A stretch of 64,000 nucleotides of DNA from Mycobacterium sp. PS03-16 (lineage in GTDB: Bacteria; Actinomycetota; Actinomycetes; Mycobacteriales; Mycobacteriaceae), in the NCBI RefSeq assembly GCF_004570325.1, contig NZ_SPQO01000006.1, forward strand, positions 156,805-220,804. Reading direction: 5' to 3'. Both the position numbers and the translations under genes were made by a program. The notes beneath the pieces are model-generated. The model had not been told where the DNA came from, searched no databases, and was given only the letters and a program-made list of their open reading frames with translations. Each line of letters starts with the position of its first letter. The stretch's first letter is position 1. Shown here in pieces: positions 8,936-17,560 of this stretch.

Positions 8936-10017
8936 CACCGCGTACCTCCCGGAATCCCGTTGTAGGGCAACGGCAGTTCGGAGCGCGGCCCGACGTTGTC
9001 GGGAGGCTGGCCCGCGTTGGTGCCGCGGCGGAAGCCGAAGGCGTAGTCGAAGAACGGCTGCAGGATCTGCGCCGGCTGGAGGTTGGGCACGTACGCGTTG
9101 TAATACGGCCCGTTGGCCAGCGTCTCGCCCTGGGCGAGAATGAACTTCTTCAGGCTCGGGAGCATCTTGGCGATGTTCTCCCGGTTGCGTTCCAGCATCG
9201 CCATGACCGAGTTCAGCCGCTTGAGGGTCGGCGCCAGCTCCGCTTCGTTGTCCGCGACCAGCCCGCTGAGCTGCTGGGCCACCGCAGAGGTGTTGGCCAG
9301 CAGATCGACGATGGCTTCTCGGCGATCGTTGAGCACGCCGAGGAGGTCGTTCGCGTTGAGGATCAGGGTGTTGAGCTGCTGGCTGCGCTGCGCCAGCACC
9401 TCGGTGACCTCGCCTGCGCTGGCGAGCAGGTCGGCCAGGGTCTCGTTGCGGTCGTTGATCGACCGGGACAACCGCGACAGCCCGTCGAACGTCGGGCCGA
9501 GCTGCGGTGCGATCTGATCGATCGTCGCTGACAACGTGTCGAGCGACTGGTTCAGCGACGTGGTGTCGGTGCCCGCGGTGTTGGTGGTCAGGTCGCCGAC
9601 CGCGTCGGTCAGTGAGTAGGGCGACGAGGTGCGCGAGACCGGTATGACGTCCGTGGAGCCCAGCGTTCCGGACCCCTCGGATTCCAGCGCGATCACCCGC
9701 TCCCCGAGCAGTGATCCGGTGCGGATGTGTGCGGTCGTCAGCGACCCGAGCGGGTACTTGCCGTCGGTCGTGAAGCTCACCAGCGCATCGCCGTTGGCCA
9801 GTTCCACGTCGGTCACCGCACCGATCTTGATGCCGGACAGCGTCACATCGTTACCGACGGCGATCCCGCCCGCCTCGGTGAACAGCGCCTGGTGGCGCAC
9901 CGACGTGGCCCACTGGATCAGCCGCTCCGGCTGCAGACCGACGGCGATCACCAGCACGATCAGCATCACGCCGATGAAGCCGGCCTTGATGAGGTTGGAT
10001 TCGCGGTACTTACGCAT
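8935..10017 (-). CDS. mceC: Mce family protein MceC
   Basis: 360 residues from ATG 10017, which overlaps the mceB stop as TGATG. The N-terminal anchor is at about residues 11-31, and the Mce domain carries NDVTLSGIKIGAVTDVEL. The helical region follows. Its tail is short and lacks the long proline-rich extension seen in MceD, MceE and MceF. Confidence 0.93.
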   Translation of the reverse strand: MRKYRESNLIKAGFIGVMLIVLVIAVGLQPERLIQWATSVRHQALFTEAGGIAVGNDVTLSGIKIGAVTDVELANGDALVSFTTDGKYPLGSLTTAHIRTGSLLGERVIALESEGSGTLGSTDVIPVSRTSSPYSLTDAVGDLTTNTAGTDTTSLNQSLDTLSATIDQIAPQLGPTFDGLSRLSRSINDRNETLADLLASAGEVTEVLAQRSQQLNTLILNANDLLGVLNDRREAIVDLLANTSAVAQQLSGLVADNEAELAPTLKRLNSVMAMLERNRENIAKMLPSLKKFILAQGETLANGPYYNAYVPNLQPAQILQPFFDYAFGFRRGTNAGQPPDNVGPRSELPLPYNGIPGGTR

Positions 10018-11042
10018 CAGGGCTCCGCGCACCTCCCGCCTTCTTGTTTGAGCATCGGGAACACCGCTGTGCGGCCCTGCAGGTCGGTGACGCGGAAGGA
10101 GATCCCGCAGATGTAGTACATGATCCAGCTGCCGTACGACCCGAGCCGGGCGAGCTTCCGGTAGTTCTCGGGGCCTTTCTGCAGGGCCATGTCCAGCACG
10201 ACCTGGTGGTCATCGACCAGCGGGGCGAGCCGGTTGAGCTCGTTGACGGTCCCGTCCAGTGGCGGGCGCGCCTCGGCCAGCAGGTCGGCGATGGACGCGG
10301 TCCCGTTGTCGAGGGCGGTGATCGCGGTGCCGATCGGATCCCGGTCCTGGGCCAGCCCGTCGATCAGCTGCTCGAGCCCATTGATGGCGCCGGAGAACTT
10401 CTCACCGTCGCGGGCGAGGGTCTCGACCACGGCGTTGAGGTTGTCGATGAGCTGCGTGACCACCTGGCTGTTGTCGGCGATGGTGTTCGAGAACGACGAC
10501 GTCTTGCTCATCAGCGAGTCCAGGGTGTTGCCCTGGCCCTGGAAGATCTGGATCAGCGACGAGGTGAGCGCGTTGACGTCCTGCGGGTTGAGGCCCTGGA
10601 TCACCGGCCGCAGACCGCCCAGCAGGAGGTCGAGGTCCAGTGCACCGGCGGTGCGGTCCTTGGGAATCTGCGAGCCGGCGGGCAGGACCCGGGTGGAGCC
10701 CGGGCCGTCGAGCAGTTCCAGGTAGCGGTCACCGGTCAGGTTCAGGTAGCGCACGGCCGCGCGCGTCCCGGTGGTCAGCACCACCTCGCGATCGGCGTCG
10801 AAGTCCACCAGCACTGTCTGGTCCGGCTGTAGCGCAACGTCGTTCACGGTGCCGACCCGGACGCCGGCCACCCGCACCGAGTCACCGGCCTTGAGACGTG
10901 ACGCGTCGGCGAACACCGCCGAGTAACCGGAGGTGGACCCACTGCGGTACTGGCTGAACGCCATGAACAGGAACGCGGTGAGCAGCACCATCACGGTGGC
11001 GAAGGCCGCGAATTTCAGCAGCGTGCTGGTCGTGCGGTTCAT
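10017..11042 (-). CDS. mceB: Mce family protein MceB
   Basis: 341 residues from ATG 11042, overlapping the mceA stop as ATGA. An N-terminal transmembrane anchor (about 8-28) precedes the Mce domain (DSVRVAGVRVGTVNDVAL). The rest is helical with two late cysteines (YYICGI, GGRCAEP). It is translationally coupled on both sides and belongs to the importer. Confidence 0.93.
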   Translation of the reverse strand: MNRTTSTLLKFAAFATVMVLLTAFLFMAFSQYRSGSTSGYSAVFADASRLKAGDSVRVAGVRVGTVNDVALQPDQTVLVDFDADREVVLTTGTRAAVRYLNLTGDRYLELLDGPGSTRVLPAGSQIPKDRTAGALDLDLLLGGLRPVIQGLNPQDVNALTSSLIQIFQGQGNTLDSLMSKTSSFSNTIADNSQVVTQLIDNLNAVVETLARDGEKFSGAINGLEQLIDGLAQDRDPIGTAITALDNGTASIADLLAEARPPLDGTVNELNRLAPLVDDHQVVLDMALQKGPENYRKLARLGSYGSWIMYYICGISFRVTDLQGRTAVFPMLKQEGGRCAEP

Positions 11043-12316
11043 CCCGGCTGCCCGATCTGCGCGGTGTTGCGGGGCGGACCGTCCAGCGGCCCGAACAGCA
11101 TCTGCTTGAGCCCGTCGGAGTTGAGGAGGATGCCCTGGTTGCCGTACTGCCACGGGTTGGCGTCGACATCGGTGACCAGATACTTCGACCGGTTGCCGAA
11201 GCCGATGTAGGGCAGCCCCATACAGTGCGGACCACCCTTGGCGGCCACCTTGGGCAGATTCTGCGGGTAGCGGTAGCGCTCGATGTGGAGGGTGAACGCC
11301 ACATTGACCACCACGCCGGGATCCATCTGCGGTGGCTGGTGCAGCGTGTACTCCATACCCTCGAGCGTGCAGCTGATCGCCTTGTCGTACTCGCGGAAGA
11401 CGTCGGTGGTGGGAACCAACAGGTCGAGCACCGTGCTGGCGGCCTCCCGGTTGCTGCCGAGGACGTCGTTGCCGACGTCGGCCAGCCCGATCGCACTGAC
11501 CAGGAAGTTGTCGAGATTCTGCTGTTCTTCGACGATGCCGTCGGACAGCGTGACCGAATTGTTCAGCACGCGAACCAGATCCGGTGCCGCATCGGCATAG
11601 GCGGCGGCCACGGGTGCGGTCAGTTCGAGATCTCGGCTCAGGTTCGGCAGGCTGGGTTCGAGCTCGGCCAGCAGCGCGTCCAGATCGGTGAGGCTCTGCC
11701 CGAACTGCTCACCCCGCCCGGAGAATGCGGCCGACAGGGCGCCGAGCGTCTCGTTGAGCTTCGCCGGATCGATCTTGTCGAGCACCGCCACCAGCTTCTG
11801 GAACACGGTGTTGATCTCGACCATGACGTGTTCGCCCTGCAGCGTCTGACCCGCCCGCAGCGGGGTGGCCGACGGTTCGGGCGGCGGGACGAATTGCACG
11901 GACTTGGCGCCGAACACCGTCGACGAGGCGATGTCGACCCGCACATTGCTCGGGATCAACGGCAGCTGTGCGGGATCGAGCGCGAGGTGCAGCGCGGCGG
12001 TCCCGTCGGCGCGGTGCTCGATCGAGTCGACGGTGCCGACCTGCACGCCGCGCATCTTGACCTTGGCGTCCGGATTCATCACCAGACCGGCGCGTTCGGA
12101 GATCACTGTCACGGGAACGGTTTCGGCGAAGCTACCCCGGAACAGGCCGACGGCCAGCGCGACCGTCAGACACACCGCCAGCACCATGGCCAGGCCGGCC
12201 AGCGGGCGGGCGTAGTGCGTCACCCCGAAGTGGCGTCCCGACGAGGACCCGACCGGCGAGGCGGAGCTGGTGGTCTCCGACCGGTGCATGGGGCCGGGAC
12301 CGAGATCCTTCGGCAC
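11039..12316 (-). CDS. mceA: Mce family protein MceA
   Basis: 425 residues from a GTG start, with AGGGGAGGAG just upstream. A cytoplasmic leader of about 35 residues comes before the anchor (about 37-58), longer than usual. The Mce domain has AKVKMRGVQVGTVDSIEH. Two cysteines occur late (ISCTLE, PHCMGL). It is the first Mce subunit of the operon, 14 bases after yrbEB. Confidence 0.93.
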   Translation of the reverse strand: MPKDLGPGPMHRSETTSSASPVGSSSGRHFGVTHYARPLAGLAMVLAVCLTVALAVGLFRGSFAETVPVTVISERAGLVMNPDAKVKMRGVQVGTVDSIEHRADGTAALHLALDPAQLPLIPSNVRVDIASSTVFGAKSVQFVPPPEPSATPLRAGQTLQGEHVMVEINTVFQKLVAVLDKIDPAKLNETLGALSAAFSGRGEQFGQSLTDLDALLAELEPSLPNLSRDLELTAPVAAAYADAAPDLVRVLNNSVTLSDGIVEEQQNLDNFLVSAIGLADVGNDVLGSNREAASTVLDLLVPTTDVFREYDKAISCTLEGMEYTLHQPPQMDPGVVVNVAFTLHIERYRYPQNLPKVAAKGGPHCMGLPYIGFGNRSKYLVTDVDANPWQYGNQGILLNSDGLKQMLFGPLDGPPRNTAQIGQPG

Positions 12317-12330
12317 TGTGGTCTCCTCCC

Positions 12331-13188
12331 CTATCCGCTCAGGTTGAAGTTGCCGTTGGAGCCGTAGATCGACAGCGATACCAGCAGCGTCACCGACACC
12401 ACCACGATCAGCGAGGTGCGCACGGCGTTACCCACCGCGACGCCGACCCCCGACGGGCCGCCGGTGGCGAAGTAGCCGAAGTACGTGTGGATCAACAGGA
12501 TCGTGATGGCCATCAGGATGGCCTGCAGGAACGACCAGAGAAGGTCGATCGGGTTGAGGAAGGTGTCGAAGTAGTGATCGTAGAGGCCGCTGGACTGTCC
12601 GAACAACACCGTGGTGGTGAACTGGCTGGCGACGAAGGACAGGATGACCGCAATCGAGTAGAGCGGGGTGATCGCGATCATGCCGGCCACGATGCGGGTA
12701 CTCACCAGGTATTCGACCGGGCGGATACCCATCGATTCCAGCGCGTCGATCTCCTCGTTGATGCGCATCGCGCCCAACTGGGCGGTGACACCGGCGCCGA
12801 AGGTGGCGGCCAGCCCGATCCCGGCCACCACGGGCGCCGAGATTCGAACGTTGATGAACGCCGCCAGGAACCCGGTCAGCGCCTCGATCCCGATGTTGCC
12901 CAGCGAGCTGTACCCCTGCACCGCCAGGGTCCCGCCGGCTGCCAGAGTGAGGAATCCGACGATCACCACGGTGCCGCCGATCATCGCGAGCGTCCCCGCG
13001 CCCATGGAGATCTCGGCGATCAGCCGGATGATCTCCTTCCGGAAGTGCACGGCCGCGTGCGGGGTGCCGGCCAGCGCACGGCCGTAGAACATCGTGTGGT
13101 CACCGATGCGGCTGAGCAACGAGACCGGCTTGCCGAACTGCCGGAACACTCGCGGATAGGTGGCCCGCAGCGAGATCAAGGTGCCCAT
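12331..13188 (-). CDS. yrbEB: YrbE-family ABC permease subunit B (MlaE-like)
   Basis: 285 residues with about five to six membrane segments. It holds the MlaE-family signature AQLGAMRINEEIDALESMGI, including the EEIDAL coupling motif that contacts the ABC ATPase, near residues 150-170. With YrbEA it forms the inner-membrane permease of the Mce system. The ATPase (MceG) is normally encoded elsewhere and is absent here. The start follows the yrbEA stop by five bases. Confidence 0.95.
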   Translation of the reverse strand: MGTLISLRATYPRVFRQFGKPVSLLSRIGDHTMFYGRALAGTPHAAVHFRKEIIRLIAEISMGAGTLAMIGGTVVIVGFLTLAAGGTLAVQGYSSLGNIGIEALTGFLAAFINVRISAPVVAGIGLAATFGAGVTAQLGAMRINEEIDALESMGIRPVEYLVSTRIVAGMIAITPLYSIAVILSFVASQFTTTVLFGQSSGLYDHYFDTFLNPIDLLWSFLQAILMAITILLIHTYFGYFATGGPSGVGVAVGNAVRTSLIVVVSVTLLVSLSIYGSNGNFNLSG

Positions 13189-13193
13189 GCCCG

Positions 13194-13991
13194 CTAGCCC
13201 GTCGTCATCCGGATGCCGATGGCGGTCACCACCACGTTGATGACGAACAGCGCCATGAACGCGTACACGACCGTCTCGTTGACCGCGTTGCCGACGGCCT
13301 TGGCCCCGCCGCCGGTGATGGTCAGCCCGCGGTAGCAGGCCACCAGACCCGCGATCAGGCCGAACAGCGCCGCCTTGACGCACGAGATGATCACCTCGGG
13401 CACCCCGGTCAGCAGCGTGATCCCGGCGGCGAACGCGCCCGGGTTCACGTCCTGGATGAAAACCGAGAAGGTGTAGCCGCCGAGGATGCCGATGATCACG
13501 ACCAGGCTGTTGAGCAGCAGCGCGACCAGCCCGGAGGCCAGCATGCGCGGAGTCACCAGCCGCTGCACGGGGTTGATGCCCAGCACCTCCATTGCGTCGA
13601 TCTCCTCGCGGATGGTCCGTGAGCCGAGGTCGGCGCACATCGCGGTGGCCCCGGCGCCGGCCACGATGAGCACCGTGACCAGCGGGCCGACCTGGGTGAC
13701 GGCGCCGAACGCGGCGCCGGCGCCGGACAGGTCGGCCGCACCGAGTTCCCGCAGCAGGATGTTGAGGATGAAGCTGACCAGCACGGTGAACGGGATGGCC
13801 ACCAACAGCGTCGGCGCCAGCGACACCCGGGCGACGAACCAGCACTGCTCCAGGAACTCTCGCCACTGGAACGGCCGGCGGAACACGAACCTCACCGCAT
13901 CCGCCGACATCGCGAACAGGCCGCCGACGGCCTGCATCGGACCGGACAGATTGCGTCCGAGGCTGACCCCGGGTGACCAGCGCTCAGCCAT
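13194..13991 (-). CDS. yrbEA: YrbE-family ABC permease subunit A (MlaE-like), Mce4-type
   Basis: 265 residues, polytopic, with the MlaE signature ADLGSRTIREEIDAMEVLGI at about residues 120-140. From memory of the families, it resembles YrbE4A of the cholesterol importer more than YrbE1A (for example FRRPFQWREFLEQCW and LRELGAADLSGAG). The locus is not the classical mce4 locus, however, because the genes before it are a thiolase and a DUF35 protein. Its start overlaps the thiolase end by eight bases. Confidence 0.93.
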   Translation of the reverse strand: MAERWSPGVSLGRNLSGPMQAVGGLFAMSADAVRFVFRRPFQWREFLEQCWFVARVSLAPTLLVAIPFTVLVSFILNILLRELGAADLSGAGAAFGAVTQVGPLVTVLIVAGAGATAMCADLGSRTIREEIDAMEVLGINPVQRLVTPRMLASGLVALLLNSLVVIIGILGGYTFSVFIQDVNPGAFAAGITLLTGVPEVIISCVKAALFGLIAGLVACYRGLTITGGGAKAVGNAVNETVVYAFMALFVINVVVTAIGIRMTTG

Positions 13992-15150
13992 CGGTTCCGG
14001 TCCCTTCCAGGATGGTCACCGCCGACACCGCGGTCGGGCCTCCGATGTTGTGCGCCAATCCGATCCGGGCGCCGTCGACCTGGTTGACCGCCTCACCCCG
14101 CAGCTGGCCGAACAACTCCACACACTGGGCGACACCGGTCGCCCCCGGCGGATGCCCCTTGCCCTTCAGGCCACCGCTGGGGTTGACCGGCAGGGCCCCG
14201 CCGATGCTGGTGACCTCGGCTTCGACGAGCTTGTAGGCGCCGAACCTCTCGGCGAAGCCGAGATCCTCGTAACTGATCAGCTCGATTCCGGTGAAGTAGT
14301 CGTGCACCTCGGCGACGTCGACGTCGGCCGGCGTCAGGCCGGCCATCCCGAATGCGCGCTTGGCCGCCCGCACCGAGGCCGGGAACGTCGTCATATCCGG
14401 TTTGTGCGGATACATCACCGAATCGAGGCCCAGCCCGACCCCGCGGATCCACACCGGCCGGTTGGTGAAGCTGTCGGCCACGTCCTCGGCGGCCAGCAGC
14501 AGCGCGGCGGCACCGTCGCTCTGCGGCGCGCAGTCGTACAACCCGAACGGGTTGACCACCATCGGCGCCGCGAGCGCCTGCTCGACGGTGATCTCGAAGC
14601 GCAGCCGCGCCTTAGGATTGTCTACGGCGTGGCGGTGGTTCTTGACCGCGATCATCGCCAGATGCTCCCGGGTGGCCGGTGATTCGTGCAGGTACCGACG
14701 GACGTGCAACGCGAACCCGGCCGGTGCCACCAGCCCCAGCGGGTAGTCCCACGCCATGTCGCGGGTCATCGCCTCCCAGCCCCACAGCATGTCCTTGGTG
14801 GCGACTTCGCGCAGTTTGTCGGCACCCATCACCAGCGCCACGTCGGCGGCCCCGGACGCGATCCCGAACAGGGCGTTGCGAACGGCGTCGTTGCCCGTGG
14901 CACAGGAGTTCTCGACGTGGCTGACCGGCAGGTCCTGCAGGCCGAGCGTGTCGGCGAGGATCCCCGCCGGGAAGCCGTCGGTCGCCCCCATCGACCCGAA
15001 CCACACCGCATCGATGTCGGCCCGGGTCACTCCCTTGTCGACGCTGGCCGCGCACTCGGCGAACGCCACCGGCAGCAGGTCCTTAATGCCCAGGGCGAAG
15101 TGTTCGGCGAACGGGGTCATCCCGGCGCCGACGATCGCGACCCTCCTCAT
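13984..15150 (-). CDS. Thiolase-fold lipid-transfer/acyl-CoA thiolase-like protein
   Basis: 388 residues from ATG 15150. It has the nucleophile motif NSCATGND (Cys83) and the GHPPGATG histidine (His333), but the second thiolase cysteine motif (CxGxG) is replaced by H367-NIGG. That is typical of the SCP-x/lipid-transfer (Ltp) thiolase-like group rather than FadA. It overlaps the DUF35 gene by four bases, and such proteins often act as a complex with a DUF35 partner. A beta-keto-thiolase role on a side-chain CoA ester is likely; an aldolase role is less likely because Cys83 is kept. Confidence 0.85.
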   Translation of the reverse strand: MRRVAIVGAGMTPFAEHFALGIKDLLPVAFAECAASVDKGVTRADIDAVWFGSMGATDGFPAGILADTLGLQDLPVSHVENSCATGNDAVRNALFGIASGAADVALVMGADKLREVATKDMLWGWEAMTRDMAWDYPLGLVAPAGFALHVRRYLHESPATREHLAMIAVKNHRHAVDNPKARLRFEITVEQALAAPMVVNPFGLYDCAPQSDGAAALLLAAEDVADSFTNRPVWIRGVGLGLDSVMYPHKPDMTTFPASVRAAKRAFGMAGLTPADVDVAEVHDYFTGIELISYEDLGFAERFGAYKLVEAEVTSIGGALPVNPSGGLKGKGHPPGATGVAQCVELFGQLRGEAVNQVDGARIGLAHNIGGPTAVSAVTILEGTGTDG

Positions 15151-16337
15151 GCGGCCTCCGGCGCGGCCACGGCCCTGTCGGGTTCGAACGCGTAACCGTA
15201 GTCCGGCACGCCCGAGCGCACCGCGATGCGGCGCAACGCCAATCGGCCGCGGTCGCCGATGTCCACCGAACCCGCCTCGGCCCCGGTCACTTTCACCAGC
15301 GCCCGAATCCCGACATCGTCGAGTTCGACGATCACCAGCGAGTACGGCGACCGCAGACCCGGGACCGGGATCCGCACCGTCGCCTCGGTGTAGACGGTGC
15401 CGGTACGCGGCAGCGGCACCAGTTCGTAGTCGGTGTTCAGCGAGCAGTCGTCGGTCAGGCGGTAGCGGGGCGGGAAATCGAGTTCGTCGCTGCCGGTGCA
15501 CCTGCCGGCCTCCCAGCGCACCTTCGCCTCGAAGGCTCGCTCATAGGCGGCCAGCGAAATCGGCAGATCCGTACCGGGGGTGATGGTGCCCTCGGGCAGC
15601 GGCCGCGCCGCAGGTTCACGTCGAATCACTTGTGCCTCACCGCCTGTGACGGTGATACCGGACAGACTCGCCTGCTCCACCGCGACCAGGGGGCCCATGG
15701 TATGGGATTCGGTGAGGCTCGCGAGGGCAAACAGGCCAGAACTTGCTCCGAAGGTCGGCAGCCGCGGCGGTGCGGACAGGCAGAGCGCGACCGCCTTCTC
15801 ATGGTCGACACCGGCCACCACCACCGGGGTGTCCAGCCACGCCGCGGACAGCGACGCCAACAGGCCGCGTTCGTGCAACAGGCGTGGATCGCCGTAGTCG
15901 TGCACCACGCCGACCGCGTTGCGGGTCCGCACCGGCAGGCTGCGCGCGACGCGGGCCGCCGTGCGCACCTGCTTACCACGGTCGGAGGTGAGGATGGCCG
16001 CCGCCCCCGCGGGGTCGAGGTCCACCCCGATGATCAGCGAGCGCGGGCGGGCCGAACTCACCGCGTCCATCGTCGCCGGGGCGCCGCCCAGCCGTTCGTC
16101 GACCTCGAGTTCGGGGTCCAGCCCCAGCCCCGCGAGCAGCACCGCGGCACTACTGCTCTCCAGCGAGGGAAGATCCCGGCTGACGAGCACGATCCGTTCC
16201 ACCGCCCCGCCACCGCTCAACGCCGCGCGGCCGGCTTCCACGGCCAGCGTGATCGCGTCCTCGTCGTCACCGGGGATGCGGTGATACGCGGTGCCCCAGC
16301 ACGGGAGATAGGTCCCGATCGAAGCGATGAACGGCAT
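15147..16337 (-). CDS. DUF35 OB-fold protein with KAS III/HMG-CoA synthase-like N-domain
   Basis: 396 residues from ATG 16337. Residues about 1-235 look like a degenerate condensing-enzyme half (IASIGTYLPCWG at the N-terminus). The C-terminal 140 residues are a DUF35 OB-fold with DFPPRYRL and TGTVYTEATV. The rubredoxin-like zinc site usual in DUF35 is eroded: only Cys near RCTGS and DDCSL remain. DUF35 proteins partner Ltp thiolases or aldolases, and the overlapping thiolase gene fits this. The longer upstream frame is a shadow of the CoA-transferase gene. Confidence 0.8.
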   Translation of the reverse strand: MPFIASIGTYLPCWGTAYHRIPGDDEDAITLAVEAGRAALSGGGAVERIVLVSRDLPSLESSSAAVLLAGLGLDPELEVDERLGGAPATMDAVSSARPRSLIIGVDLDPAGAAAILTSDRGKQVRTAARVARSLPVRTRNAVGVVHDYGDPRLLHERGLLASLSAAWLDTPVVVAGVDHEKAVALCLSAPPRLPTFGASSGLFALASLTESHTMGPLVAVEQASLSGITVTGGEAQVIRREPAARPLPEGTITPGTDLPISLAAYERAFEAKVRWEAGRCTGSDELDFPPRYRLTDDCSLNTDYELVPLPRTGTVYTEATVRIPVPGLRSPYSLVIVELDDVGIRALVKVTGAEAGSVDIGDRGRLALRRIAVRSGVPDYGYAFEPDRAVAAPEAA

Positions 16338-16351
16338 GACGGACTCCAGCC

Positions 16352-17560
16352 TCAGGTGACGGCGCCGGCCGTCTTGAGCTCGATGATGCGGTCCCAGTCC
16401 AGACCCAGCTCGACGAGGATGTCGTCGGTCTGCTCGGCGAATCCGGGTGCGGGCCCGGTCCGCGGGGCGGCCACGTCGAACTGCACCGGGTTGGCGACGA
16501 GTTCGAGCTCGCCGGCCTGCACGAGGTACTCGTTCGCGCGGATCTGCGCATCCTGTCCGGCCTGCAGCGTGTCCTGGACGGGTGCCCACGGTCCGGCCAG
16601 GGTGGCGAAACGCTCGCTCCACTCCGGGAGCGGGCGCTTTTTCATCGCCTCGGTGAGGAGTTCCACCGCGGCCGGGGTGTGCTCGGCGAACGACTCGGCG
16701 GTGGCGAACCGCGGGTCCTCGGCGTAGTCCTCGAGGTCCATGTGCCGGCAGACATCGGCCCAGAACTTGGTGGGCTGCATCATCACGAACGAGATGTAGC
16801 GGTCGTCGGCGGTCGGGTAGACGCCGACCAGCGGATTGATCGGCGACCCGTGCACGCCGGGCGGTGGGGTGACCATGAGCTGGTTGAGGTGCTGGGTCAG
16901 GGCCACGGTGTGGCCCATCGACCACAGCCCGCTGCCCAGCAACGACACGTCCACCACCGAGGGCTCGCCGGTGCGCTCGCGCCGGAACAGCGCCGCGGCG
17001 ATGCCGCCGGCCAGGTTGGTCCCGGAGATGGTGTCACCGTAGGCGGGGCCCGGCGGGCCGATCATGCCGTCGATGCCCGGCGGGGTGATGGTCGCCGCCG
17101 TACCGGCCCGGCACCAGAAGGCGGTCATGTCGTATCCGCCCTTCACCGCCTCCTCGCCGCGCGGACCGAGCGCGCTGCCGCGCGCGTAGATGATCGAGGG
17201 GTTCACCGCGCGGATGTCGTCGACGTCGATGCCGAACTTCTGCCGGTGGCCGGGCAGGAAGCTGGTGAGGAACACGTCGGCACGGCGGGCCAGTTCCAGC
17301 AGCACCTCGCGCCCCTCGGGCACCGACATGTCCAGCCCGATGCTGCGTTTGCCGCGGTTGGCATGCTCGATGTTGGGGTTCGGGTCCCCCTCGACGCGCA
17401 GCGGACCGGTCTGCCGCAGACCGCGCTGCGGATCGCCGGTGACCGCGTGCTCCACCTTGATCACGTCGGCGCCCCATTCGCCGAGCACGGCACCGCACGA
17501 CGGGACGAACCCGTACATCGCGACCTCGAGGATGCGCACCCCCTCCAGCGGCCGGCTCAT
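16352..17560 (-). CDS. CaiB/BaiF family (type III) CoA-transferase
   Basis: 402 residues with the family N-terminus (LEGVRILEVAMYGFVPSCGA), GADVIKVE, and GYDMTAFW near residue 143, where the aspartate is the expected acyl-carrying nucleophile. It would move CoA between an acyl-CoA donor and a free acid, activating the acid without ATP. It starts within the aldehyde dehydrogenase stop (ATGA), so the acid made by that enzyme is an obvious candidate substrate. The donor and acceptor are unknown. Confidence 0.9.
   Translation of the reverse strand: MSRPLEGVRILEVAMYGFVPSCGAVLGEWGADVIKVEHAVTGDPQRGLRQTGPLRVEGDPNPNIEHANRGKRSIGLDMSVPEGREVLLELARRADVFLTSFLPGHRQKFGIDVDDIRAVNPSIIYARGSALGPRGEEAVKGGYDMTAFWCRAGTAATITPPGIDGMIGPPGPAYGDTISGTNLAGGIAAALFRRERTGEPSVVDVSLLGSGLWSMGHTVALTQHLNQLMVTPPPGVHGSPINPLVGVYPTADDRYISFVMMQPTKFWADVCRHMDLEDYAEDPRFATAESFAEHTPAAVELLTEAMKKRPLPEWSERFATLAGPWAPVQDTLQAGQDAQIRANEYLVQAGELELVANPVQFDVAAPRTGPAPGFAEQTDDILVELGLDWDRIIELKTAGAVT

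Noticed and set aside
13194..13991. The classical mce4 cholesterol-import locus
   Set aside because: YrbEA is Mce4-like, but the flanking genes (thiolase, DUF35, CoA-transferase, aldehyde dehydrogenase) and the lack of mam genes do not match that locus.
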